Source of the DNA: CAVTUU01 sp045804965
Lineage (GTDB): Bacteria > Chloroflexota > Chloroflexia > Thermomicrobiales > UBA6265
Direction of reading: 5' to 3'
Length of the DNA: 64,000 bases
NCBI GenBank assembly: GCA_045804965.1
Contig: JBJMMD010000004.1
Coordinates: 79,150-143,149, forward strand
Shown: positions 33,441 through 42,771 of the stretch, piece by piece
How positions within the stretch are numbered: position 1 is the stretch's first letter
Layout of the letters: each line of letters opens with the position of its first letter
Notes under the pieces: generated by a model
Told to the model about the DNA's origin: nothing
The model's input: only the letters and a program-made list of their open reading frames with translations
Databases searched by the model: none
Program-made: the position numbers and the translations under genes

Positions 33441-36080
33441 ATGGATACCGCGCTTCTGGCGACTCACGTCCGCATCCCGCCCGAACCGCGTCACCTCGTC
33501 AGCCGGTCCCGGCTCGTCGACGCGCTGGAACGGGGCATCCCTGAATACAAGCTGATCCTGATCACCGCGCCGGCCGGCTTCGGCAAGACGACGCTCCTCT
33601 GCCAATGGGCCCGCGCGAGCAGCTACCCGGTGGTCTGGCATTCCGTGACTGCGGACGACAACGACCTCGTGCGCTTTTTCCGCTACCTGGTCCGTGCCTG
33701 GGCGGAGATCCAGCCGGACATCCTCGAGTCGCCCTTGGGCTTGCTCGTGGGCTCGACCGATGCCGATACCGACCAGGTGCTGCGGGCGCTGCTGACCGCG
33801 GCCGGCGATCTGCCGCGGCCGACAGTCTTTGTCCTCGACGACCTTCATGTGGTCGACGATCCGGCGGTCCACCAAGCGCTGACTTTCCTCCTCGATCACC
33901 TGCCGCCGGCGGTTCACCTCGTCTTCGCCGGTCGCGAGGCACCGCCTCTCCCGATCGCCCGCTATCGCGCCCGCCACGAACTGTTGGAGCTGCAGGCGGA
34001 GGAGCTTCAATTCGAACTGGGCGAGACGAAGCGCTTTCTCACTGAGCATATGGCGCTCGATCTCAGCGACGGCGACATCGCGTCGGTGCACGACCAGTTG
34101 GAAGGTTGGATCGCCGGTCTCCAGCTCGCCTCGCTCACGTTGCAGCGCCATCGCGAGACGGCGGATTCGCTCGTTGTCACCGGCCGCCATCGCTTCATCG
34201 CCGACTATCTGCGGGACGATGTGCTCGCCGCTTTGCCTGCCGAGGATCGGTGGTTCCTTCTTCAGACCAGCATCCTCGACCGCCTCTGTGGGTCGCTCTG
34301 CGACGCGGTGACCGGCCGGGGCGACGGGCAAGCGATGCTGGAGTCACTGGAACGGGCGAATCTCTTTCTGCTCCCTCTCGACGACGACCGAACCTGGTAC
34401 CGGTATCACCGCTTGTTTGCCGATTTCCTTCGAGACGAGCTGCAGCGGGCGCATCAGGACGCGCTCGCCGAGCTTCATCGTCGATCAGCGAAGTGGTATG
34501 TCGCGCAAGATCTGCCCGAGCAAGCCTTTCAGCACGCGCTCACCGCTGGTGATCTGGACCTCACGGTCGACGTTTTCAATCGCTACATCAACTTCCTGGT
34601 GATGGGGTGCGAATTCCGGTTGCTTGGCGAGTGGCTCGACGCCATTCCCGCGGATTGGTACTCGACGTACCCAGCACTCGGCCTCGGCCGGACCGCGTTG
34701 TGGCTCAACGTAGGTGATTTTGGCAACGCCATGCGTTGCCTCGAAGACGTCGAGCACCGGTTGCGGCCAGAAGAACGGCAGCAGCGGGCAAGGGCAAGTG
34801 CGATCCGCTGCTTCATTGCCTGCTTTCAGAATGACATCCCGCAGGCAGAAGCGTTTGCCGCCGAGGCGCTCCGCGATTTGGGTGATGATCTCACCGGTTT
34901 CCGGCCCGGCATCTACGGGGCGCTTGGCGACACCTACCGCCGGAACGGTCTCTGGCAAGAAGCGCAGGCGTCCTACATCAAGGTGTTGGACTTCGCGCAC
35001 GTCCCTGCGTTCCGGATCGCGGCCGCGCATATGTTTGGCGCAATGGCTGACCTCGAACTGCGGCAGGGGCATCTCCGGGAGGCAGGCGAGTATTGGCGGC
35101 GAGCCATGGCCAGCATCGAGGATGAAGTGACCTGGGGTCGGCTGCCATTCGCGGTCACTGGGTGGGTGTTCGTCCGTATGGGCGAGGTTCTTTACGAGTG
35201 GAACGACCTTGATGCTGCCTGGGACCACGTGGAGCGCGGTCTCAATCGCGCGGAGGTCGGCGGCGACGTGCCCTCACGCATCGCGGGGTGCCTGATCGCC
35301 GCACGCTTGAAGCTGACCCAGGGCGAGAGCGAGGCGGCGGAGGCGTATCTCAAGCGAGTTCGTCCTCTGACGAGCCAGGCCGCGTTCCCCGAGTGGTCGG
35401 GACGGTTCGACCGGCTCCAGGTCGAGCTCTGGCTGGCGCAGAACCGGCTCTGGGCCGCGGTGCGCTGGGCGAACAACGTCTTGGGGGATGGTAACCTCGT
35501 CGGTGCCGCCACCACGATGGCCGTCGCCCGGGTGTTGCTCTTCAAGGGCGATGCGCAGTCCCGCGAGCAGGCGCTGCCCATGCTGAGGCGTGAGATCGAG
35601 GCGGCCGAGAGCGAAGGCCGTACCGGCGACGTGATCGAGGCGCTGGCATTGCGGGCCCTTGGCTGCTGGAGCGGCGGCGATCGCGTGGCCGCCCTGACCG
35701 CGATGGGCCAGGCGTTGCAACTGGCGGGACCGGAGAGGTACACCCGCCTCTTCGTCGATCTGGGCCGGCCGGTGGCCGAGCTGTTGGCCGAGGCTCGCGC
35801 GCGCAAAGTCATGCCGGAGTACGTCGAGCGGCTGCTGGTGGCGTTTGACGTCCCAATCCCAGCGGCCGGTGGCCAGAGACTGCCGGAACCGCTGAGCGCG
35901 CGCGAGCAAGAGATTTTGACGTTCCTGGCCGCGGGTCTGACCAATCGCGAGATCGCGGACCAGCTCGTCATCTCCCCCGAAACGGTCAAGAAGCACACCG
36001 CCAGCATCTACGCCAAGCTGGCGGTCAGCAATCGCACCGAAGCCGCCGCTAGGGCGCGCGACGTGGGGTTGCTGGAGTGA
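33441..36080 (+). CDS. MalT-like LuxR-family transcriptional regulator
   Basis: 879 residues from ATG 33441, behind CGAAAGAGGGG. N-terminal STAND-type ATPase: Walker A APAGFGKTT (Lys49), Walker B TVFVLDDLHVVDD (Asp133-Asp134). The middle (about 350-800) is helical, TPR-like. The C-terminus carries a LuxR helix-turn-helix (LSAREQEILTFLAAGLTNRE, TVKKHTASIYAKLAVSNRTE) at about 815-870. MalT-type proteins bind an inducer, oligomerise with ATP and activate operons. Likely targets are the exported-protein gene upstream or the hydrolase/monooxygenase operon downstream (inference from position). Confidence 0.93.
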   Translation: MDTALLATHVRIPPEPRHLVSRSRLVDALERGIPEYKLILITAPAGFGKTTLLCQWARASSYPVVWHSVTADDNDLVRFFRYLVRAWAEIQPDILESPLGLLVGSTDADTDQVLRALLTAAGDLPRPTVFVLDDLHVVDDPAVHQALTFLLDHLPPAVHLVFAGREAPPLPIARYRARHELLELQAEELQFELGETKRFLTEHMALDLSDGDIASVHDQLEGWIAGLQLASLTLQRHRETADSLVVTGRHRFIADYLRDDVLAALPAEDRWFLLQTSILDRLCGSLCDAVTGRGDGQAMLESLERANLFLLPLDDDRTWYRYHRLFADFLRDELQRAHQDALAELHRRSAKWYVAQDLPEQAFQHALTAGDLDLTVDVFNRYINFLVMGCEFRLLGEWLDAIPADWYSTYPALGLGRTALWLNVGDFGNAMRCLEDVEHRLRPEERQQRARASAIRCFIACFQNDIPQAEAFAAEALRDLGDDLTGFRPGIYGALGDTYRRNGLWQEAQASYIKVLDFAHVPAFRIAAAHMFGAMADLELRQGHLREAGEYWRRAMASIEDEVTWGRLPFAVTGWVFVRMGEVLYEWNDLDAAWDHVERGLNRAEVGGDVPSRIAGCLIAARLKLTQGESEAAEAYLKRVRPLTSQAAFPEWSGRFDRLQVELWLAQNRLWAAVRWANNVLGDGNLVGAATTMAVARVLLFKGDAQSREQALPMLRREIEAAESEGRTGDVIEALALRALGCWSGGDRVAALTAMGQALQLAGPERYTRLFVDLGRPVAELLAEARARKVMPEYVERLLVAFDVPIPAAGGQRLPEPLSAREQEILTFLAAGLTNREIADQLVISPETVKKHTASIYAKLAVSNRTEAAARARDVGLLE

Positions 36081-36250
36081 GACGCGCCTACGCGGCGAGC
36101 GCGGCCATGAATGGATCGGGCTGCACCTCCGAAGCCCCGTTTACGGGGCTCGACCTCGGAAACCATCTTCGCTCCAGAGCGGCGCACGTCGTTGCGCCTA
36201 CTCCGTTCATGCTTGCGAGCGTGCACCCTGCCGTTTCGAATACGTTCACC

Positions 36251-36339
36251 CCGTCATCCTGAGCGCAGTCGAAGCATCTCGTGGCCTAACGCCTAACGCC
36301 TGACGAGATTCCTCGACTCCGCTCCGCTCGGAATGACGC
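36251..36339 (+). repeat. dispersed inverted-repeat element, copy 2
   Basis: CCGTCATCCTGAGCGCAGTC at the left and ATTCCTCGACTCCGCTCCGC then TCGGAATGACG at the right form an imperfect inverted repeat. A short tandem (CCTAACG, twice) marks the centre. It occupies part of the 374-base gap between the LuxR gene and the small exported peptide; the rest of the gap (36081-36250) contains a CCCCGTTTACGGGG hairpin and no gene. Confidence 0.7.
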
Positions 36340-36454
36340 GGCGAAAAATACCCCGCCCGGATTCCCCGTTTGGGGAATGTTTGCCCCTCTCCTCAAGCCT
36401 ACGCTACCCCTGTGATTGGTGAGCGGATCGCTCTCACATGAAGGAGGCAGGGGC

Positions 36455-36649
36455 ATGTTCCACGTTCTGCGGCGACGGTCACTTCTGGGCGCATTGGTTG
36501 GGGCGTTGATGCTCGGCGGCTGGGCATTGCAACCGGTCGAGGCGCTCGCAGGGTTCGGCACTTCGCCTGGCCCACGTCTCCAGTCCAGCGCGCTGGCGAA
36601 GGGTTGCACCAGCGGCGACCACATCAAGGAGGTCGTGATCGAGTTTTGA
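36455..36649 (+). CDS. short exported peptide, twin-arginine-like signal
   Basis: 64 residues from ATG 36455, behind AAGGAGGCAG. The N-terminus VLRRRSLLGALVGALMLGGW with a following AxA site is an export signal; the remaining 30 or so residues end CTSGDHIKEVVIEF. Such a short mature part may be a peptide product, or the protein may be what is left of a longer one. It lies 10 bases before the alpha/beta-hydrolase gene and shares its direction, so it is the first gene of that operon. Confidence 0.55.
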   Translation: MFHVLRRRSLLGALVGALMLGGWALQPVEALAGFGTSPGPRLQSSALAKGCTSGDHIKEVVIEF

Positions 36650-36659
36650 GGAGGATGCC

Positions 36660-37664
36660 ATGAATGCTCACTCTGCTCTCGACATCGTTGCTCCCCGCCT
36701 CTCGACGAGCGCATCACGGCGTCAGATCGTGCGCGCGATTACCGGTCTGGCCGCGGCGAGTCTCACGCCGCTGACAAACGTTGGCCGGGCTCACGCCCGT
36801 CAACAGAGCCCCGAGGCGTCACCACTCGGTGACGAAGCGCCGACGGAGTTCGCCGTCTCGGCCGACGGGACGCGGATCGCCTACCAGCGCGCCGGTCAAG
36901 GGCCGCCGATTGTGCTGATTCACGGCACGGCGGACGATCACTCGATTTGGTTTCAAGTCATGCCGGCCCTCGCCGAGCGCTTCACCGTCCACGCCGTCGA
37001 CCGTCGAGGCCGTGGCGAGAGCGGGGCATCAGCTCCCGGCACCTACGCCATCGAGCGCGAATTCGAGGACGTGCTGGCGGTCATCAATGCCACCGGCGAA
37101 CCCGCCTATCTCCTCGGGCATTCCTTCGGAGCGATCTGTGCCATGGAGGCCGCGCTGCAGACCGAAAAACTCGTGAAGCTGATTCTCTACGAGCCGCCGA
37201 TCTTGACTGTTGCGGGTGAATCACTCATCCCCAAACAGGCGTTTCAGGCGATGGGCCAGGCGGTGGAGACCATGGACCACATGCTGGCCGAAGGAGACAA
37301 CGAAGGAGTGATGTTGACCTTCGCCCGAGACATCGGCCAGGTCCCAGAGGAAGCGATCGATGCATTTCGGGCGATGCCAAGCTGGCAAGCGTCGGTCGAC
37401 ATGGCCGACACGATCGTGCGCGAGGTGCACGCGGTCGCGACCTACGACTTTGACCCCGAACGGTTCCACGATCTCTCAGTCCCGACGTTGCTCCTCATGG
37501 GCAGCGAAAGCCCTCCGTACATGCAGGCGGCGTCCGAAGCCGTCGCGGATGCGCTACCCAATGACCAAGTAGCGACGCTCCAAGGTCAGGGTCATCTCGC
37601 CATGGCGTTCGACCCTGAAGGATTCATCCAGCAGGTATTCGCGTTTCTCAGGGACGAACACTAG
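36660..37664 (+). CDS. TAT-exported alpha/beta hydrolase
   Basis: 334 residues from ATG 36660, behind GAGGAGGATG. A twin-arginine signal (SASRRQIVRAITGLAAASL) is followed by a complete alpha/beta-hydrolase domain: oxyanion IVLIHGTADDHSIW, nucleophile Ser155 in LLGHSFGAI, acid near TLLLMGSESPP, and catalytic His in LQGQGHLAMAFDP. It is presumably an esterase or epoxide/lactone-type hydrolase acting outside the membrane. The next gene, 12 bases on, is an FAD monooxygenase; oxidation then hydrolysis (Baeyer-Villiger style) of a ketone is a possible joint role, though the compartments would differ. Confidence 0.85.
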   Translation: MNAHSALDIVAPRLSTSASRRQIVRAITGLAAASLTPLTNVGRAHARQQSPEASPLGDEAPTEFAVSADGTRIAYQRAGQGPPIVLIHGTADDHSIWFQVMPALAERFTVHAVDRRGRGESGASAPGTYAIEREFEDVLAVINATGEPAYLLGHSFGAICAMEAALQTEKLVKLILYEPPILTVAGESLIPKQAFQAMGQAVETMDHMLAEGDNEGVMLTFARDIGQVPEEAIDAFRAMPSWQASVDMADTIVREVHAVATYDFDPERFHDLSVPTLLLMGSESPPYMQAASEAVADALPNDQVATLQGQGHLAMAFDPEGFIQQVFAFLRDEH

Positions 37665-37676
37665 GAGAATGCAGAC

Positions 37677-38939
37677 ATGGAAGCAGTCGAAACTATCATC
37701 GTCGGCGGCGGTCAAGCCGGTCTGGCAACGAGTTACTACCTCACCCAATATGGACGGGAACACGTTGTGCTCGAGCAAGCAGCGCGGCCGGCTCATGTCT
37801 GGAGCGACGAGCGCTGGGATTCGTTCACGCTAGTGACACCGAATTGGACCTTCATGATTCCCGGCGCCGTGTACGACGGACCGGACGCCGACGGGTACAT
37901 GCGGCGCGACGAGATCGCCGCGCGCTTCGCAAACTACGTCGAGCGGTTCCGCTTACCAGTGCAGTGCAACACGAGCGTGACCGCAATTGAGCCGGTTGAC
38001 GGTGGCGGATACAAGGTGCAAACCTCAAGTGGCGACATGCAGGCCACGAATGTGGTGATTGCCACGGGCATGGAACAGTATCCGAAGCTGCCGCCGTTTG
38101 CCGGCAATCTCTCCGCGGACATCACCCAGCTCCACAGCAGCGCGTATCGCAATCCTGATGCGCTGCCGCCGGGCGCGGTGCTGGTGGTTGGCAGCGCCCA
38201 GTCAGGCGCGCAGATCGCGGAGGAGCTCTATTTGTCCGGCCGCGAAGTCTTCCTCTGTGTGGGCAGCGCGGGACGTGCCCCGCGGCGCTATCGGGGTCAA
38301 GATGTTTTCAAGTGGCTGTATCAGATCGGGTTCTTCGACCTCACGCCTGACAAGTTTCCCTTCCCGATCGACCGCTTTTCACCACCACACCTCACCGGCG
38401 CCAACGGCGGGCGGACGTTGAACCTGCATCAGTTCGCGCGGGACGGCGTGACGTTGCTCGGTCATCTGCGCAGTGCTTCGGGCGACACAATCACCCTGGC
38501 GCCCGATCTGCACGAAACCTTGCAGCGCGTCGATGGGTTCGAGGTTAATGCACGCAACATGATCGACGGCTTCATCAAGGCAACCGGACGCGACGCGCCG
38601 GAAGAGGAGTTGCCGCAGCTGCGGGATGGCTACGATCAACCGATCATCGAGGATCTCGACCTCAAGGCGGCCGGCATCAGCACCGTGATCTGGGCAACCG
38701 GCTACACCTTCGACCTCGGTCTCGTGAAGGCGCCGATCTTCAACGAGAACGGCTTCCCGATCCAAGATCGCGGTGTCACCCGCCAGCCTGGTCTGGCCTT
38801 CGTCGGGATGCCCTGGATGCCGTCGATCAAGCCGGCAACCTTGACCGGCGTCGCCGAGTCGGCCCGGCATGTCGTGGAGACAATCGTCGGGGCGCGGGCC
38901 GGCGAGCGGCAGGAGGATATGGCGCCGGTGAGCGCGTAG
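37677..38939 (+). CDS. flavin-containing monooxygenase (CzcO/FMO-like)
   Basis: 420 residues from ATG 37677. FAD-binding IIVGGGQAGLATSYYL at residues 7-22, the FxxxxPxW-type segment DSFTLVTPNWTFMIPG, an NADPH-binding AVLVVGSAQSGAQIAEEL at about 170, and the second nucleotide motif STVIWATGYTFDLGLV near 345. It resembles class B flavoprotein monooxygenases of the CzcO group, which oxidise ketones, amines or sulphides. No signal peptide, so cytoplasmic. Last gene of the 36455-38939 operon. Confidence 0.88.
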   Translation: MEAVETIIVGGGQAGLATSYYLTQYGREHVVLEQAARPAHVWSDERWDSFTLVTPNWTFMIPGAVYDGPDADGYMRRDEIAARFANYVERFRLPVQCNTSVTAIEPVDGGGYKVQTSSGDMQATNVVIATGMEQYPKLPPFAGNLSADITQLHSSAYRNPDALPPGAVLVVGSAQSGAQIAEELYLSGREVFLCVGSAGRAPRRYRGQDVFKWLYQIGFFDLTPDKFPFPIDRFSPPHLTGANGGRTLNLHQFARDGVTLLGHLRSASGDTITLAPDLHETLQRVDGFEVNARNMIDGFIKATGRDAPEEELPQLRDGYDQPIIEDLDLKAAGISTVIWATGYTFDLGLVKAPIFNENGFPIQDRGVTRQPGLAFVGMPWMPSIKPATLTGVAESARHVVETIVGARAGERQEDMAPVSA

Positions 38940-38973
38940 TAAGATCGCCTCTCCCCACCGTCCTCACCCCCTG

Positions 38974-39004
38974 CCCCCTCTCCCGCACTGTGCGGGAGAG
39001 GGGG
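38974..39004 (+). terminator. 14-bp perfect hairpin after the monooxygenase gene
   Basis: CCCCCTCTCCCGCA, loop CTG, and the exact complement follow 35 bases after the operon stop. No T-run. The CCTCTCCC/GGGAGAGG core recurs at 51582-51607 and in several other gaps, so it belongs to a repeat class used at gene ends. Confidence 0.5.
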
Positions 39005-39115
39005 ACCCCGTTATCGCACCCCGTTCAACGCGGGTCGGGGGATTTTTCGTGCGCTCTTCTGTGCAGAACGGGAAGTGGTGGCGCGAAGCGTCGGGAATTC
39101 TTCGCGGATGCGATC

Positions 39116-39295
39116 ATGGTCGCGGACGGGTTCGGTCCGCCTGCGGACAAGCTCGCCACCTACGACGTGATCATCACCAAGCGCGAGATCGAGTACAACG
39201 GCTTCAAACTCTTCTATCAGCAAGACGACCCGCTGATGGCCCCCGCCGACGTGCTCAACCTCAACCCCGTGCCCGACCTCATCATCTATCAATAG
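39116..39295 (+). pseudogene. duplicated 3' end of the exported TIM-barrel-like gene
   Basis: 59 codons corresponding to the last part of the 32449-33372 product (DGFGPPADKLATYDVIITKR ... PVPDLIIYQ). The 175 bases at 39121-39295 differ from 33198-33372 at only six positions; five are silent third-base changes and one turns Val to Ile. There is no promoter, ribosome site or N-terminal part, so it is not expected to be functional on its own. The remainder of the parent gene is missing. Confidence 0.85.
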
Positions 39296-39537
39296 GCGAC
39301 GGACTCCGGCGGGTCTCATAGGGGCGTATCGATGTACGCCCTCGTCCGCCGCAACCAGCCTCCATTTGGAAGCTGACTCGCCGTCGACGCGGGCGCACCG
39401 ATGTGTCGTCGATTCCAACTCATTGCAATAACAGGTGAATGCACGGCCCGCACGACGAGTGCATCGGTGTCCCGCCACCGCTCGGAGTAGGGGATGAGAC
39501 CATGGCCGCAGCCGACCCGAGTTCCCTTGCTGACCTC

Positions 39538-40017
39538 TTACGGCGACTTTGCTCGCCGTTCCTTGAAGAACGGCTCAGTCTGCATATCTTGGACGCACGC
39601 AGGCCCATGCTGCTCCACTATTAGCCGCTTGATTTCTATGAGTTCTTGCTCATCGTGGAACAGGGACCAGAGCGTAGAAACCATCCAGATTACATTCGGC
39701 GACAGAAGCGCGACTATTTCTGGCCATTTGGCCCTGTCCGTGTGTTGAAAGATGTGCTCGTAGAAAGCTACTGCTGCTGCGTTGGAAGGTTCCTGATTAC
39801 GGCGCTGATTCAGACACCACTCTGCGTATTTGAGGACACGATGCAGGGTAGCATCATCACCTGCTTGATGTGCTTTGCGTGCCATCGGCAACAACTCGAA
39901 AAACAACTGATAGATACTGAATCCAGCAGATGTTAGGTCTCGCCTAAGGTCTGGAAAGTCGTCGAGTGCTCGCCGTCGCCATCGTGCCATTTGTTGACTG
40001 CCAATCTTTGCCTTCAC
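39538..40017 (-). CDS. hypothetical protein, helical
   Basis: 159 residues from GTG 40017, behind CAGGAA; ATG 39990 is an alternative. It is helical, with SIYQLFFELLPMARKAHQAG and VLKYAEWCLNQRRNQEPSN followed by AVAFYEHIFQHTDRAKWPEI and a hydrophobic ALLSPNVIWMVSTLWSLF, similar to the DUF7674-type small proteins found near contact-dependent or abortive systems; the match is tentative. GC is lower than average. No clear partner. Confidence 0.55.
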   Translation of the reverse strand: MKAKIGSQQMARWRRRALDDFPDLRRDLTSAGFSIYQLFFELLPMARKAHQAGDDATLHRVLKYAEWCLNQRRNQEPSNAAAVAFYEHIFQHTDRAKWPEIVALLSPNVIWMVSTLWSLFHDEQELIEIKRLIVEQHGPACVQDMQTEPFFKERRAKSP

Positions 40018-40520
40018 AGCAGCTGTTCCTGCGTGGGCAACCGGCTAAGGGACGGCAATGGGGGCGCTCCAGGATAGTTCAATGTCTGGGTCGGAGGGTC
40101 CCACACTTAGCTCAATCTGTTTGCCCAGCGCATGCCCCTGTTGGCGGAGCGGATAGTCTCCCTGCTAATCGGACCCCGGCCCCGTTTGCCACCGACGTGG
40201 TTGTGCTCAATGAAGCCGCGCTGGAGCCGGTGGCGCCGACACTGCCGACCTTGCGGGGGTGGCGGCTCGGCGACGCCACGCTCACTCCGCGCACGGAAAA
40301 CCCCGCCGCTAGCCGGTTGTCCGGCCCGCCCCTGCCCGTGAGCAAGGACGACTTCGCGACGGGGAAAAACGCTTCCGCGTTTTCTGCTACGGGTCCGATT
40401 CAGAGAATCGAACACCTATCATTGCTCAACTTTAATAGTGACCACTCCTGAGCAAAGTCAATATTGAGAATTGTCCCAACCATCTGGTCGAGTCCTCGGA
40501 CGAACCAGCTGCAACACCCG
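40018..40520. other. 500-base region with no convincing gene
   Basis: Overlapping frames on both strands (for example 40107-40415 minus and 40132-40341 plus) are Gly/Arg/Pro-rich and lack ribosome sites. The region may hold an old transposon scar, but I can identify no terminal repeats or transposase motif. Confidence 0.4.
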
Positions 40521-41087
40521 TCACCGCAGGAACAACGCGGCCAGCGCGGCCAGACCAAGCAGACTGACCAGGATGACGATGTCGACGACTCCGATCAGCG
40601 CCGTCACCCCGATCGTGATCGCGCGACCCGTCGAAACGCCGAGCGCCTGCCGAACCGCGACGACGCTCGCCGTCAGACCCCACATGCCGAAGAGCGCGAC
40701 GACGAGCTGAGGATGGGACGTTTCGATCAGAACGGCGGCCAGGATCGCGGGTGTGCCCGCGAAGCCAAGCGTGCGCAAGAGGCACGGTCGTTTGCCCTGG
40801 AGCACTGAAGGAGCGACCCAGAAACGGGCGACGATGAAGAGGATTTCCGCTTCGAAGGCCCAGAAGGCGATCGCGAGCGAGGCGAACACGAGGAGCAACG
40901 CCGGGCGATCGATGATCCGCGCCGTGGCAGGCAGCACCGCGGCCAGGACGACAATCAGCGCAGCCTGAATGGTTCCCCGCCGATCGCGCTTGACCTCGTC
41001 ATACACGGTCGACCGGCACAGGGCCGCCCCGAGCACCCGGCGCAGAAATGAGTGGGAAAAAGAAGGTGCGGCCGTGCTCTGCTCCAT
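40521..41087 (-). CDS. YIP1-family-like membrane protein A
   Basis: 188 residues from ATG 41087, behind ACGGAGTC. A short polar start (SFLRRVLGAALCRSTVYDEV) is followed by five hydrophobic segments including AALIVVLAAVLPATAR, LLLVFASLAIAFWAFEAEIL, GTPAILAAVLIETSHP and ITIGVTALIGVVDIVILVSL. The order and the RTLGFAGTPAIL motif match YIP1-domain proteins; their bacterial role is unknown. A paralogue lies at 44123-44662 on the same strand. Confidence 0.72.
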   Translation of the reverse strand: MEQSTAAPSFSHSFLRRVLGAALCRSTVYDEVKRDRRGTIQAALIVVLAAVLPATARIIDRPALLLVFASLAIAFWAFEAEILFIVARFWVAPSVLQGKRPCLLRTLGFAGTPAILAAVLIETSHPQLVVALFGMWGLTASVVAVRQALGVSTGRAITIGVTALIGVVDIVILVSLLGLAALAALFLR

Positions 41088-41364
41088 CGCAGACTCCGTC
41101 CTGATTCGGGGAAGAGACATCCTCTGCCGGATCGTAGAGCCTGATCGGCACGCCGCAGACTGCCCGTTCGTCGGAAACATGACGGACAAAGGTCTCATCG
41201 ACCGGGAGGCGAATGTCCCATGAGTTCAGTAGATCGCGGGGCGTTCATATGATGAGATCGAAGAGGAGTGAGTCGTCCGGGTGGTTGGTCTTCTCTCGGC
41301 TCGCGTCGCGGTCGGAATCGCCGAGCATCCTCACGGTCGCTCTGTCGCGCCGACGGGTTCTGTT

Positions 41365-41373
41365 TGCTACCAT
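41365..41373 (+). promoter_or_regulatory. extended -10 motif upstream of the Thr/Pro-rich protein
   Basis: TGCTACCAT, identical to the element at 15321-15329, lies 56 bases before ATG 41429. No -35 is apparent. The rest of the 41088-41428 gap contains no gene. Confidence 0.4.
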
Positions 41374-41428
41374 TTCAGCGGGACCCAAAAACAAGGCAAC
41401 CAACCGGATGTGAGCGAGGATACTGACG

Positions 41429-42703
41429 ATGGCTCGTCGTGTGTGGGTGGGTCTTGTCGTGGCGGGCGCACTGCTGTTGGCGCTCATGGCGGGCGGGATC
41501 GGTCCCGCGCGCAGCCTCGCTGCCTCACAGGGCTGCGACGCCGTCAACAGTCTCGGGCCGTTTGCCGTCTCCGATTACAGTATCCCCGACTTCTCGTGGG
41601 AGGCTGGGGAGAAAGTCTCGTTTGCCGCCACCCCGTACACGGGCAGTCCGACCACCAGCCAACTCTTCGTCAATAGTTGGCCGGTCGCGACCGGGCCAGT
41701 TCCTGGCACGCTGACTTACCTGATTCCGTCGACGGGCCCGATTGCCGAGATCCGTTTCCTGCCCAACGGAGGCAGTGTCATGCTCACAGTCACCTGTGTC
41801 GCTCCGCAGACGGCCACGCCAACTTTCACACCCACGAACTCTCCGACGCCGACATCGATGAACACTCCGGTCAGCACTGAGGCGCCGACCACGACGACGC
41901 CGGCAGAAACACCCATGCAGGACGCGACTGCGACCGCCACATCGGCCACGGCTACCCCAACCACCACGCCGACCAAAACGGCGACGGCCACACCTTCCAA
42001 GACCCCGACCGCCACGGCCACTCCCCAGGCAGGCGTCTCGATGACGCCCACTCGGCAAACCGTCAATTCCTTCCTGCACTACACCATCATCGGATTTCCG
42101 CACAATGCCCCGGTGCAGATCACCTGGAGACGGCTCTCCGGCTCGATCATCGCCATTGCCACAGTCCAATCGAGTGCGACGGGCACAGCGACCGGCGTAT
42201 TCCGTGTGCCGGCCACGACCGGCGGCAAAGGGCAACTGATTACGTTCACATCGGGCAGCGTGAGCAAAACTGTCTCCGTCGAGGTCGCGCCGCGGATCAA
42301 GATCATCGAGAACTCGGTCCAGCGCGGCCAATTCGTCGACGTCTCGCTCCGTGGCTACGCGAAGAAGGAATCGGTCCGGATTCGCTGGCAGCAGGGCACG
42401 AGCTGGGTCACCTTGGCCACGGTGCTCACCAGCAATACTGGCAGCGCGAATGTCATGGTGAAGGTGCCCAGCTTCGCCCCCGATGGACTCAACTCCGTCC
42501 GTGGCGACGGCACGGTCTTCCGCCAACAAACGAACGCCGTCAACGTCCAGGGCGGCCCTGGACCGACTGCCGGCGCCTCTTCGGCCACCGCCCCCGGACA
42601 ATCAGAAGTTGGCTTTCACCCGGAAACAACGATGCTGGCCATTCCCGCCCTCAGTCTCGGATACCTCACACGCCGCCGCATCCAAACGCGAACGAGAACC
42701 TAA
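41429..42703 (+). CDS. secreted protein with Thr/Pro-rich linker
   Basis: 424 residues from ATG 41429, behind GAGCGAGGA. Signal peptide at 1-31 (VGLVVAGALLLALMAGGIGP). A beta-rich N-terminal domain to about residue 125 is followed by roughly 65 residues of almost pure Thr, Pro, Ala and Ser (TPTNSPTPTSMNTPVSTEAP and similar), then two related beta-domains (about 205-290 and 290-370), each opening with a TVNSFLHYTIIGF / NSVQRGQFVDVSLRGY strand. The end (LAIPALSLGYLTRRRIQ) could be a short membrane anchor. Probably a surface or adhesive protein, possibly O-glycosylated in the linker. Confidence 0.75.
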   Translation: MARRVWVGLVVAGALLLALMAGGIGPARSLAASQGCDAVNSLGPFAVSDYSIPDFSWEAGEKVSFAATPYTGSPTTSQLFVNSWPVATGPVPGTLTYLIPSTGPIAEIRFLPNGGSVMLTVTCVAPQTATPTFTPTNSPTPTSMNTPVSTEAPTTTTPAETPMQDATATATSATATPTTTPTKTATATPSKTPTATATPQAGVSMTPTRQTVNSFLHYTIIGFPHNAPVQITWRRLSGSIIAIATVQSSATGTATGVFRVPATTGGKGQLITFTSGSVSKTVSVEVAPRIKIIENSVQRGQFVDVSLRGYAKKESVRIRWQQGTSWVTLATVLTSNTGSANVMVKVPSFAPDGLNSVRGDGTVFRQQTNAVNVQGGPGPTAGASSATAPGQSEVGFHPETTMLAIPALSLGYLTRRRIQTRTRT

Positions 42704-42771
42704 CCCCGAGTTCGGCGCAAGAGACGACCTAGCCGAGGCTGACCTCGCCTTTTTCTCTTAAGTCGAGCGCT

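Noticed and set aside
40107..40415. Possible transposase remnant
   Set aside because: Only Arg/Gly-rich frames on both strands; no DDE motif, terminal repeats or target duplication visible.
40380..40440. tRNA-like GTTCGATTCTCTGAATC on the minus strand
   Set aside because: The flanking bases do not pair as a T arm, and no acceptor, D or anticodon arm can be drawn.
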